A stretch of 64,000 bases of DNA, from positions 170,613 to 234,612 of the forward strand of contig NZ_JQLX01000013.1 of NCBI RefSeq assembly GCF_000744435.1, given 5' to 3'. Positions 1-7,442 of the stretch are shown one piece after another. The translations under genes were made by a program, and so were the position numbers. This stretch comes from Hippea jasoniae (GTDB lineage Bacteria; Campylobacterota_A; Desulfurellia; Desulfurellales; Hippeaceae). Below the pieces are notes generated by a model that was not told the DNA's origin, searched no databases, and was given only the letters and a program-made list of their open reading frames with translations. The first letter of the stretch is position 1, and each line of letters begins with the position of its first letter.

Positions 1-206
1 CCTAAAAACGGCTTTTGATCTTTTATAATTTTGTAGCCTTCAAATGTTTCGTTATGCCTTGTACTTATATAAACATCATTGGAAATTTCAAAAGCTACCT
101 GAAGTGCATAATCTATCAATTTTTTACCGTTGAGGGTTGCAAAACGCTTATCATTGCCAAAGCGACTGCTTTTTCCACCGGCTAATATGCAGCTAACTGT
201 TTTCAT
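1..206 (-). CDS. mobA: Molybdenum cofactor guanylyltransferase, N-terminal part (runs off the window)
   Basis: Only the first 68 or so codons lie in the window; the gene continues beyond base 1. The N-terminus reads MKTVSCILAGGKSSRFG followed by NDKRF, the nucleotide-binding loop of MobA-type nucleotidyltransferases (LAGGxSxRxGxxK). MobA attaches GMP to molybdopterin to make the guanine dinucleotide cofactor used by DMSO-reductase-family enzymes. This fits the PsrA-like enzyme encoded at 7443-9749. The ATG at 204-206 lies inside the 3' end of the upstream beta-helix gene (14-base overlap), so the two are probably co-transcribed. Another NTP-transferase such as IspD is possible, but the SSRFG/DKR pattern favours MobA. 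Confidence 0.75.
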   Translation of the reverse strand, partial: MKTVSCILAGGKSSRFGNDKRFATLNGKKLIDYALQVAFEISNDVYISTRHNETFEGYKIIKDQKPFL

Positions 207-1272
207 AGTAAACCCTTTCTATATTTTCGCTCATGATAGCGGAATTTATACTATTTATCTTGCCATTTATTCTTATATTTGTGAGTTTTACATAATTGCA
301 ATCTGTTATATTTATGTTTCCTTCAACACTTGAACTATAAATTCTTAATTTTGAACTATCAAAAAACAATGAATTTTTTAAGAAATTACACCCCTCTATT
401 GTGAATGTGGAATTTTCAAAAGACTGTATGGCTTTTGAATTATTTGATACTGTCGAGTTTTTTATCTCTACTGTGGCGGTTTTTGAAGCGTATATACCTG
501 TAAAACCATTTTCAATCCTGCAGTTATTGATTAAAACATTAGCATTATTGATGGTAATCTGTGCAAAATCATGCTCATCGATGTTATCTGTTAAAGTGGT
601 GTTTTCCAATTTGCAGCTGCATCCACCGTCTATAAAAATACCTCTTTTATTGTTTTTTATCGTGCAGTTGATAATTTCAACTTTTGAGCCAAGTTGCATA
701 TTAATGGTAAAAGAGTGAGTGTTTTTTATTGTTGAATTTTGTATTATGCCTTCTGATGCTGTTAGAGAAATATTATTGAATAATTCACTATCAGAAGCGT
801 TGTTAACAATAAAAGAGTCTCTTATAAAAAAATCAACAGATTCACACAGTATGGCATAACCGGAATTGTTTTCAATCAAAGTTTCTATTATTTCTATTTC
901 TGAGCTTTCAGCCTCTATACCACAAAAGTTTAAACCATTTTTTATGCTTGAGTTTTTAATTGAAGTTTTTGTGTTTTGAAAAAGCAGTTGAGGCAGTATT
1001 AATTCATCACTAAAATTGTTATCGAAGATGCAGTTGTTTATATAAATTTCTGAGTTTTCAGCCGTGATTGCAGTGGTTTTACAGTTTTTAAAAAAGCAGT
1101 TGTTAAATGTAACAGCTGAGTTTATTAAAGAAATTGGACTATTAAAACGACAATGATTAAACTCTATTCTTCTATTTTTTAACTCAACATCATCAGTGAT
1201 AATCTTATCGTTAATTATTTCTGTTTTCATTGTTGCATTTTTCTTTTTAAACCTTAAAATAATCTCAACCAT
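193..1272 (-). CDS. Right-handed parallel beta-helix repeat protein, unknown function
   Basis: The protein is built from about 22-residue turns that repeat short patterns such as I-x-N-C/S-x-I/F-x-N-N (INNCIFDNNFSD, IINCTIKNNKRGIF, IENGFTGIYAS). This is typical of pectate-lyase-like or NosD-like right-handed beta-helices. No signal peptide and no membrane segment are visible, so it is probably cytoplasmic, which is unusual for this fold. No catalytic motif is recognisable. The start is uncertain: the ATG at 1272 and the in-frame ATG at 1230 (MKTEII) both lack a strong ribosome-binding site. The gene overlaps the start of mobA by 14 bases and diverges from the PrmA-like gene at 1310. A specific role cannot be assigned. 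Confidence 0.7.
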   Translation of the reverse strand: MVEIILRFKKKNATMKTEIINDKIITDDVELKNRRIEFNHCRFNSPISLINSAVTFNNCFFKNCKTTAITAENSEIYINNCIFDNNFSDELILPQLLFQNTKTSIKNSSIKNGLNFCGIEAESSEIEIIETLIENNSGYAILCESVDFFIRDSFIVNNASDSELFNNISLTASEGIIQNSTIKNTHSFTINMQLGSKVEIINCTIKNNKRGIFIDGGCSCKLENTTLTDNIDEHDFAQITINNANVLINNCRIENGFTGIYASKTATVEIKNSTVSNNSKAIQSFENSTFTIEGCNFLKNSLFFDSSKLRIYSSSVEGNINITDCNYVKLTNIRINGKINSINSAIMSENIERVYYENS

Positions 1273-1309
1273 TCTATTGCTTTAGTAAAATTTTTCAAGG
1301 GAGGAATGC

Positions 1310-1909
1310 GTGAGCTGGAGATTAAAAGATGAAAAAAAGATAATAGAAATAGGTAGAAATTTTTGTGTTGCTCCATCTAACTACGACACAGACAGGATAA
1401 AAATTACCCTTACAGATGGCTATTCATTTGGCACAGGGGTTCATGAAACAACAAAAAGCTGTATGGCAATAATGGAAGAAATAGACTTAAAAGGCAAGAG
1501 TTTTTTGGATGTTGGTATCGGCAGCGGTATTTTATCCATTGCTGCATTAAAATTGGGGGCTTTGGAGGCTGTAGGTTTTGATATACACAGGTTTGCTGTT
1601 GAAGAATGCATAGAAAATGGCAGACTGAATAATGTGAATAATTTACACTGTTTTGTGAGCAACAGGTTAAGCTCAATAAAAAGGTCATTTGATATCATAG
1701 CTGCCAATATCTTTGGCGATATTATTCTTTCAATGGGTCAGGATATAGTGAGACTTTCAAAACCCAACGGCTATCTATTGCTTTCTGGTGTAATAGTTGA
1801 GGATAATTTTGCAGTTAAAAAATTTTTTACAGAACACGGATTTAAAGTTATTAGAAATCTATATCTTGAAGAATACACAACTTTATTATTGAAAAAGGTT
1901 TTTTATTAA
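1310..1909 (+). CDS. PrmA-like methyltransferase (ribosomal protein L11 methyltransferase family, short form)
   Basis: A 199-residue class I SAM-dependent methyltransferase. The motif FGTGVHETTK (about residues 36-45) is the PrmA family signature, followed by the SAM-binding loop DVGIGSGILSIAA (about 67-79) and AANIFGD (about 131-137) in the place of the family's AN-I/L motif. PrmA trimethylates ribosomal protein L11. This protein is about 100 residues shorter than E. coli PrmA and lacks most of the L11-binding N-terminal domain, so the substrate is less certain. The start is GTG, chosen because GGGAGG lies 5 bases upstream. Its 3' end overlaps the convergent decahaem cytochrome gene by 24 bases, with no terminator between them. 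Confidence 0.78.
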   Translation: MSWRLKDEKKIIEIGRNFCVAPSNYDTDRIKITLTDGYSFGTGVHETTKSCMAIMEEIDLKGKSFLDVGIGSGILSIAALKLGALEAVGFDIHRFAVEECIENGRLNNVNNLHCFVSNRLSSIKRSFDIIAANIFGDIILSMGQDIVRLSKPNGYLLLSGVIVEDNFAVKKFFTEHGFKVIRNLYLEEYTTLLLKKVFY

Positions 1910-3529
1910 AATCTTAGATCTTTCCTTTTTATAGAGTGGTGATGTTAGTTTTTCAAGCTCTTTTTTTGTAAGTTTTCTGCCATTTATAACCATCCCTTTA
2001 AAGAATTCTTCTACAACGGTTCCTTTATAAAAATCTGGATTTAATTGAAGTTTATTGTTGTGGCATGCCTCACAACTTTTACCGTAAATACCTATTGTAT
2101 GGGGAGAATAACCCATTACAATCGAAGCAGTACTTTTATTATCAAACACAACAGTTCCATTTTCATTTACATAGGTTAATTTATAGTTAAATATTTCTCT
2201 GGCTACTGAGTATTTTCCGTTGTTATCAACGATAAGTATAAAGGGCATCCATCTTCTTGCTATCCAACCTTGATACCAAATACCTTTTTTGAGGGTTTTA
2301 TCTAAATAGTCGTATGATTTTGGGGGCGTCGATGGGTTCTTTAATGCTCTTTTTAGAAACATTTCTACATAGGGATCTTCCTGCGTTATGAGTTTTTTAA
2401 ACATATCATAATGTAGTTTTGATTTATCAAAATATAAATTCATACCAAAGTGTTCTGATTGCCATAAAGAATGACACGCTGAACATTTTACTCTCTGATG
2501 ATATTTATGGGCATATAGATTTTTATCAAAAAGTTTTGGTTTTAATTTTTTTCCTTTTGTAGTTATAAATAGACCTTCTTTTGTTAAGAGTTTTGGGTTT
2601 GATTTGTAGCCACCATGGCAGCTTTCGCAACTTACTTTTACGGCTTCGTTTTCAAATGTATGTTGCTTAAAATCCCCCATCACTCCTTCTTTTTTATGGC
2701 AATCTACGCATGTCATACCTGATCTAAAATGGATATCAGACTGTAGTGCGTGTTGCCCTATGCCATAAATTCTTGGTTTAAAATAACCGTTTGGCATAAT
2801 CGGGGATCTAAAATCTTTATGATAATCTTGCGGAAACAGCCCAATATAATCTGTTCCAACAAATTCGTTGTTGTGGCAACTTAGACAGCTGCTCATTTTT
2901 GGATGTTTAAAGAGACGGTGTGTTTTAGAATATACCTTTTTTCCGTATAACACTCTATCACTTCCTAAGTAGTGACCATTTTTTGAATACTCAGCATGAC
3001 AAGCAGCACATCCTGATAATCTATAGGTTCCCGTAGTTTGAAACTCTGATGAATTAATATGGCATCTTGCACATTTTCTCCTTAGTAGTATATCTACCAA
3101 ATCTGAAGGTTGTTTTATTGTTGCTGGATCTGGTATTTGTTTCAGGCTGGAGGTTTCTATTGCAGCAAAAGTGGGTAAAAGGTTTTTTTGTTTATCCCAA
3201 GCAAACCTTGTTATATTTATTACAGATGAGAGTGTATAATGCATAGAGTTTGTCAATCTCTCTATATCTTTTTTATGGCATTTAATACATAATTTTTTTG
3301 CATATTTTAGTTCAGAAGGGTTTTTAATTATCTGTTTATGTGAATAGATGTTATTCCTATTTTCTTCTAAAACATGACATTCTATACATGTTAGTTTGTG
3401 AATATTATCTATTTTTTCTACTGTATGGCATTTATTGCATGAACTTATGTCTTTTGCGTTGAGGTTTGTTGTTGGATATATAAATAGAAGTGTGAATAAA
3501 ATTAAAACAGTTTTTACTATTTTGAGCAT
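1886..3529 (-). CDS. Exported decahaem cytochrome c
   Basis: A 547-residue protein with an N-terminal signal peptide (hydrophobic LKIVKTVLILFTLLFIYP, then TTNLNAKD) and ten CxxCH haem-binding motifs: CNKCH, CIECH, CIKCH, CARCH, CAACH, CLSCH, CVDCH, CESCH, CSACH and CEACH. It is expected to be a periplasmic c-type multihaem electron carrier. Haem spacing and flanking sequence (CARCHIN, then GC-x2-CH, later H-x-D/S-x-H followed by DCH-x-x-x-G-x-MGD) resemble the dodecahaem protein immediately upstream, so the two are probably paralogues. It is the last gene of a long minus-strand operon and overlaps the dodecahaem gene by 13 bases. It was not matched to a named cytochrome family. Confidence 0.88.
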   Translation of the reverse strand: MLKIVKTVLILFTLLFIYPTTNLNAKDISSCNKCHTVEKIDNIHKLTCIECHVLEENRNNIYSHKQIIKNPSELKYAKKLCIKCHKKDIERLTNSMHYTLSSVINITRFAWDKQKNLLPTFAAIETSSLKQIPDPATIKQPSDLVDILLRRKCARCHINSSEFQTTGTYRLSGCAACHAEYSKNGHYLGSDRVLYGKKVYSKTHRLFKHPKMSSCLSCHNNEFVGTDYIGLFPQDYHKDFRSPIMPNGYFKPRIYGIGQHALQSDIHFRSGMTCVDCHKKEGVMGDFKQHTFENEAVKVSCESCHGGYKSNPKLLTKEGLFITTKGKKLKPKLFDKNLYAHKYHQRVKCSACHSLWQSEHFGMNLYFDKSKLHYDMFKKLITQEDPYVEMFLKRALKNPSTPPKSYDYLDKTLKKGIWYQGWIARRWMPFILIVDNNGKYSVAREIFNYKLTYVNENGTVVFDNKSTASIVMGYSPHTIGIYGKSCEACHNNKLQLNPDFYKGTVVEEFFKGMVINGRKLTKKELEKLTSPLYKKERSKILIKNLFQ

Positions 3530-5292
3530 GGAGTCTCTCTTTTGTTAAATTTAATTAGAGAATTTTTAAAGTTTATGTAAATTTTATCGTAATATGAGTT
3601 ATGACATTCGATACAGCTTCCAGCCTTTAAAATTCTCATTAATTCCTCCTTGTTAAAAGGTCTTTGCCCTTTGATAGAAACATCCTGTAGCCTATTGCCA
3701 TTTATATCAACAAAACTATCAATGGAAAACGGAATGTTTAATCCAGATTTTTTTGAGTTATATATAGGTACAAATTTTATGCCTTTTTGCGTAAAGTGAA
3801 GATAGCCACCACCAAGACCGAGAGTTTGAGGATTAAGATGGCAGTTTTCACATGAGTGAGCTTTTAGTTGTGTTGTGTGTGGATCCCAGCTTGCAAAGAC
3901 CAGTTTTTTAATTCTTTTAGATGGTTTAACACCTTGATTGTATTGTGTTAAGAAGGTTTGGCATCCTGGAGCAAAGGGCGCTACCTGTTTTTTTTCATCA
4001 ATACCCAAAGCAAATGGCATAAACCTATTGAATGATGAGAATTCTCTGAATGCACCTTTTGTGGGTTTATGCAACAGCCAGTCAAATTGTTTTACATTTG
4101 TAAAGTTTGCCACATGACACCCAAAGCAGGAGGGTAACCACTCAGAATGGCACGCTTGACATGAAAGTCTTTTGTGGATTGTAAGAGAATGATAGGGGGC
4201 TGTTCTATTAAATGTTATTTTGTATGGCTTACCGTCACGCTTTCTGAAAAAGATAATATCGTTATTTTTAGGATTTTTTTGAAGGTTGTATATGGGATAA
4301 AAATTTTTGTGTGTATAAGCTATTAGCCAGCCTTTTTTTATTTTAACCCTGCCATTTTCAGATGCCAGAAGCTGTGCATCCTTATTTGGGATTCCAAAAA
4401 TAGGGTTATGGCAATCTATGCACTGTATTATAACCTGATTTTCGTATCTTTTGTATGCATGTCCATCTCCCATTAAACCCCATTCTGTATGGCAATCTAT
4501 GCAATCCAGTTTGTATTTTGTGTAGTGTATATCGGCATGCAGCTGTAAATAGAATCTGTTCTCATTGAGTATCTTATGTGAGAATTCGCCGTGTATGTAT
4601 GGTGTACCATACCCAGCTGATTGAAATTTCCCATAATACGATAAACCTATTCTGTTGGATCGGTTGTGGCATTTTATACATTTTGAAGATGGTATTGTTG
4701 TGGTAAATTGAGTGTGGTTTTTGCCTTTAACTCCATGGCAATCTATGCAGCCTCCACCTCTAATTTTGGTTTTATTTTTAAAGATATTCTGCTTTTGGTT
4801 TATATGGCATGCTGCACACATTTTTCTAAAGTAGTTCACGGATAAGTCTTTGGTTATGGTTGTGTTATCGTTATTTTTTATTTCTTCTATTGAAAGATAA
4901 AGTTGTTTATTTTCGAGTTTTTCTGATAATACACCAATAATACCCTTATTTGTTGCCATAATAGAGTTGTTTATACGTTTTATAATATCGTTATGGCATT
5001 TTGAGCATTTTTCTTTGGCATACTCCAGTCTTGCTGGATTTTTTATAATACCAATATGAGCTTTGTTTTTGTCGAGCGTGTAAGGATTTCCATCATGACA
5101 ACTATAACAACCAAAGACGCTAAATGGATGGGATTTTCCTACACCACCACTTTCATTATGACAAATAACGCAACCCTCATTTGGTGTGGATTGGGGTATA
5201 TGCTTTGCTTTTTTAAAATAATAGACCGTATATATGATGGTGAAAATCGAAGATACGATAACAATTATCTTAAACCAAACTGATCGCACCAT
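3517..5292 (-). CDS. Membrane-anchored dodecahaem cytochrome c
   Basis: About 591 residues with twelve CxxCH motifs: CVICH, CYSCH, CSKCH, CAACH, CIDCH, CIKCH, CIDCH, CIDCH, CQACH, CFGCH, CENCH and CIECH. The N-terminus (VRSVWFKIIVIVSSIFTIIYTVYYF, split by no charged residue after residue 9) is a single membrane anchor rather than a cleaved signal. The start chosen is ATG at 5292; an in-frame TTG at 5310 would add six residues but is less likely. It overlaps the cytochrome b gene by 23 bases. Its position after Rieske and cytochrome b genes suggests that it takes the place of cytochrome c1 or f as the haem-c partner of that complex; this is inference. Confidence 0.87.
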   Translation of the reverse strand: MVRSVWFKIIVIVSSIFTIIYTVYYFKKAKHIPQSTPNEGCVICHNESGGVGKSHPFSVFGCYSCHDGNPYTLDKNKAHIGIIKNPARLEYAKEKCSKCHNDIIKRINNSIMATNKGIIGVLSEKLENKQLYLSIEEIKNNDNTTITKDLSVNYFRKMCAACHINQKQNIFKNKTKIRGGGCIDCHGVKGKNHTQFTTTIPSSKCIKCHNRSNRIGLSYYGKFQSAGYGTPYIHGEFSHKILNENRFYLQLHADIHYTKYKLDCIDCHTEWGLMGDGHAYKRYENQVIIQCIDCHNPIFGIPNKDAQLLASENGRVKIKKGWLIAYTHKNFYPIYNLQKNPKNNDIIFFRKRDGKPYKITFNRTAPYHSLTIHKRLSCQACHSEWLPSCFGCHVANFTNVKQFDWLLHKPTKGAFREFSSFNRFMPFALGIDEKKQVAPFAPGCQTFLTQYNQGVKPSKRIKKLVFASWDPHTTQLKAHSCENCHLNPQTLGLGGGYLHFTQKGIKFVPIYNSKKSGLNIPFSIDSFVDINGNRLQDVSIKGQRPFNKEELMRILKAGSCIECHNSYYDKIYINFKNSLIKFNKRETPCSK

Positions 5293-6085
5293 AAAAGAGT
5301 ACCCATGCAAGTAGAGTGTAATTCAATATTTTTTTGTTATTCTGCAAAAAAGGATATAAAGATAGGATAATAAAGGGGAATAATATTATAACAACCACTA
5401 AATCAACAGGAAAGTTAAACATAAGCATATTTTCTGCTCCATAAAAAAACCATGGACCTTTAAGTAGCTCTTTTGTCTGCTCTATTTTTATAATATCTTC
5501 TGGTTGTTTTAAAATAACTGTTAGAATTAGTGAAGCAGCAAGAGCTATTGAGCAGAATTCTTTTTTTAGGCTAACAGCTTTTGCGTGTTTTAATACTAAA
5601 AATGTAAACAAAACCGGCAAAATAGATATATGCATTATATAGAATCGAAAAACTGTATTTTGTGGATCTTTGAAAAGTGGTAAAAGAAAATTTATTAAGT
5701 AGCTTTTTTTTATAATGTTTTCTGCAACAAGCATTGCAGATTGACCCGATAGGTCTGCCTTTATAACAAAACCTGTAAACATAAGGAGTATCAATATAAA
5801 AAGGGCAAACGATGCTACAATATATTGATTTTTATTTATGCTTTTCTTTGGATTTTTTTTGATACTCTCAATAACGATGTGAGTAATTACAAGAATTAAA
5901 GATGCTTCTGATGAAAAGTAATGCAGTTTTCTAAAAAAAGAACCTCCTAAAGAAAACAGCGTTAAATTTTCTACACTTTTAAGAGGTGTTATCGGGTTGT
6001 AAAAAAAGAGTAAGGCAAAACCACTAAAGAAAGAGATGGATATTAATCCAATAGTTAGGTAAGAGATAAAGTAGTCAATTTTCAT
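5270..6085 (-). CDS. Cytochrome b6-like subunit of a Rieske/cytochrome b complex
   Basis: A 271-residue membrane protein. Haem-b ligand pairs are visible as H55/H69 (H-x13-H) and H152/H167 (H-x14-H); the 14-residue spacing of the second pair is the b6f-type pattern. After the fourth helix comes a shortened C-terminal part with PWFFYGAENM (from about P211) where quinol oxidases of this family carry PEWY, then two further helices. It is shorter than full-length bc1 cytochrome b (about 400) and longer than b6 (about 215), so it resembles b6 plus a trimmed subunit IV. The start overlaps the Rieske stop by 4 bases (ATGA). Its expected role is menaquinol oxidation or quinone reduction at the membrane. 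Confidence 0.85.
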   Translation of the reverse strand: MKIDYFISYLTIGLISISFFSGFALLFFYNPITPLKSVENLTLFSLGGSFFRKLHYFSSEASLILVITHIVIESIKKNPKKSINKNQYIVASFALFILILLMFTGFVIKADLSGQSAMLVAENIIKKSYLINFLLPLFKDPQNTVFRFYIMHISILPVLFTFLVLKHAKAVSLKKEFCSIALAASLILTVILKQPEDIIKIEQTKELLKGPWFFYGAENMLMFNFPVDLVVVIILFPFIILSLYPFLQNNKKILNYTLLAWVLFYGAISLV

Positions 6086-6501
6086 CCCACAATGATGTTA
6101 TCATTTTTTATGTAATATTTTAATTTTTTTAAGGGTTTTGTTGCAGGACCATGGATAACCTTGCCTGCAACTGTAAACCTACTGCCGTGACAGGGACACT
6201 CAAATATTTTATCATTTTCATTGAATTGCAATATACATCCCATGTGAGTACAGTGTGCATCGTAAATTTCAATATGATTTTTATTTTTAATAATAAAAAG
6301 CGGTGGTTTCTTTAAAAAATTAACCCCTTCTTTTAATGTCGATAGTTTAACTTGGATATTAAAAGAGTGTGAAGTGCTTTTAAGCAGTTTTGAAAAAGGA
6401 AGAGACAGACTGGCTATTCCTGCGATTGATAGCCAGCCTGCAGCAGATTCCAGAAACTTACGTCTATCTATCTTAGCATCCCTCAATTTCTTCTTCGCCA
6501 C
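6082..6501 (-). CDS. Rieske [2Fe-2S] iron-sulfur protein, Tat-exported
   Basis: A 139-residue protein with the Rieske motif pair CTHMGC (C84, H86, C89) and CPCHGS (C102, C104, H105). This gives the two Cys and two His ligands of the [2Fe-2S] cluster and the pair forming the stabilising disulfide. The N-terminus has a twin-arginine signal, DRRKFLES, followed by a hydrophobic stretch that probably stays as the membrane anchor. The gene sits between a small exported protein and cytochrome b, overlapping both. In bc-type complexes this subunit carries electrons from quinol to the c-type haem; here the acceptors would be the multihaem proteins encoded downstream. Confidence 0.93.
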   Translation of the reverse strand: MAKKKLRDAKIDRRKFLESAAGWLSIAGIASLSLPFSKLLKSTSHSFNIQVKLSTLKEGVNFLKKPPLFIIKNKNHIEIYDAHCTHMGCILQFNENDKIFECPCHGSRFTVAGKVIHGPATKPLKKLKYYIKNDNIIVG

Positions 6502-6838
6502 CGCCTGCAGAAGGTGCTTCTTGATTGAGCTGGATATTTTCTTCCTTGGGTTCTGGTATTAGATCGATTTGGCCTTTAGTTATCTGAATAATAATGCGGT
6601 TGTAGTTATCCCATGCCTTCTTGCACCACGGATTAGATTGTACAGCTTTTTTTGCAAAAGTGTAAGCTTCATAAAGTTTATCATTATTAAACTTTTCCTC
6701 AGATAGGTTTACATATTTATTACATAAAGCCTCATTCATTTTGTAGTATTCAGACTGAGAAGCCTTTGTTCTATTGCTAATCAATGCCAAACCAATGACC
6801 AATATCAATACCACTGCAAATAGATATTTTACTTTCAT
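6473..6838 (-). CDS. Small exported or membrane-anchored protein with a TPR-like helical core
   Basis: A 121-residue protein not recognised as a named family. An N-terminal hydrophobic segment (LFAVVLILVIGLALI) acts as signal or anchor. The middle (CNKYVNLSEEKFNNDKLYEA, then TFAKKAVQSNPWCKKAW) has the look of one to two TPR helices. The C-terminus is proline/glutamate rich and ends in a glycine and glutamate run with a final cysteine (GGGEEEIEGC). It lies between the PsrB-like and Rieske genes and overlaps the latter by 29 bases, so it may be an assembly or docking factor of the electron-transfer complex. That role is inference from position only. Confidence 0.7.
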   Translation of the reverse strand: MKVKYLFAVVLILVIGLALISNRTKASQSEYYKMNEALCNKYVNLSEEKFNNDKLYEAYTFAKKAVQSNPWCKKAWDNYNRIIIQITKGQIDLIPEPKEENIQLNQEAPSAGGGEEEIEGC

Positions 6839-6853
6839 TTCAACCTCCTCATC

Positions 6854-7438
6854 TTAATAGTTTATACTAACATAATATACGTTTGGCTGTGTACCTTTTT
6901 CCTCTTGAAATCTCCATACTTTTTTTGCATCTTTCAATAGTTTGTAGACTTTTGAGTTTTCGTCGTTTAGGTCTCCAAAGTTTCTTGCCTCTCCCACACA
7001 AGTTGCAACGCAAGCTGGTTCTAATCCGTTACTTATTCTTGGTAGGCAGAATGTGCATTTATCAACAGAACCTATATCTTCATTGTAATATCTTGCATTG
7101 TAGGGACATGCCTCCATGCAGGCTTTACATCCTATGCATTTTGATGGATCCACAAGAACAATTCCATCTTCCTCTCTTTTAAAACTTGCACCTGTTGGAC
7201 AAACATCTACACAGGGAGCATTATCGCAATGGTTGCATAAGATTGGCAGAAATACAACCTTTGGGGTTTCGTTTTCATCATATTCAACCTCTAAAACCTC
7301 TGTTCTAAACATCTCTTTGTTTATGGGTACATTCCATTCTTCCTTGCAAGCTGCATAACATGCCATGCACCCCAAACATCTATCCTGCACAATAACCATT
7401 GCATATCTGTGTTGTCTTTTTTGATTTTTTTCACTCAT
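6854..7438 (-). CDS. PsrB/NrfC-type four-cluster iron-sulfur subunit
   Basis: A 194-residue ferredoxin-like protein with four cysteine groups: CLGCMACYAAC, CNHCDNAPCVDVC, CIGCKACMEAC and CTFC followed later by CVATC. This is the four [4Fe-4S] arrangement of the electron-transfer subunits of polysulfide, thiosulfate, DMSO and related molybdoenzymes. It has no signal peptide of its own, as is usual for subunits exported together with the Tat-tagged catalytic partner. It lies 4 bases downstream of the PsrA-like gene. It should pass electrons between the NrfD-type membrane subunit and the molybdenum centre. Confidence 0.9.
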   Translation of the reverse strand: MSEKNQKRQHRYAMVIVQDRCLGCMACYAACKEEWNVPINKEMFRTEVLEVEYDENETPKVVFLPILCNHCDNAPCVDVCPTGASFKREEDGIVLVDPSKCIGCKACMEACPYNARYYNEDIGSVDKCTFCLPRISNGLEPACVATCVGEARNFGDLNDENSKVYKLLKDAKKVWRFQEEKGTQPNVYYVSINY

Positions 7439-7442
7439 AGGC

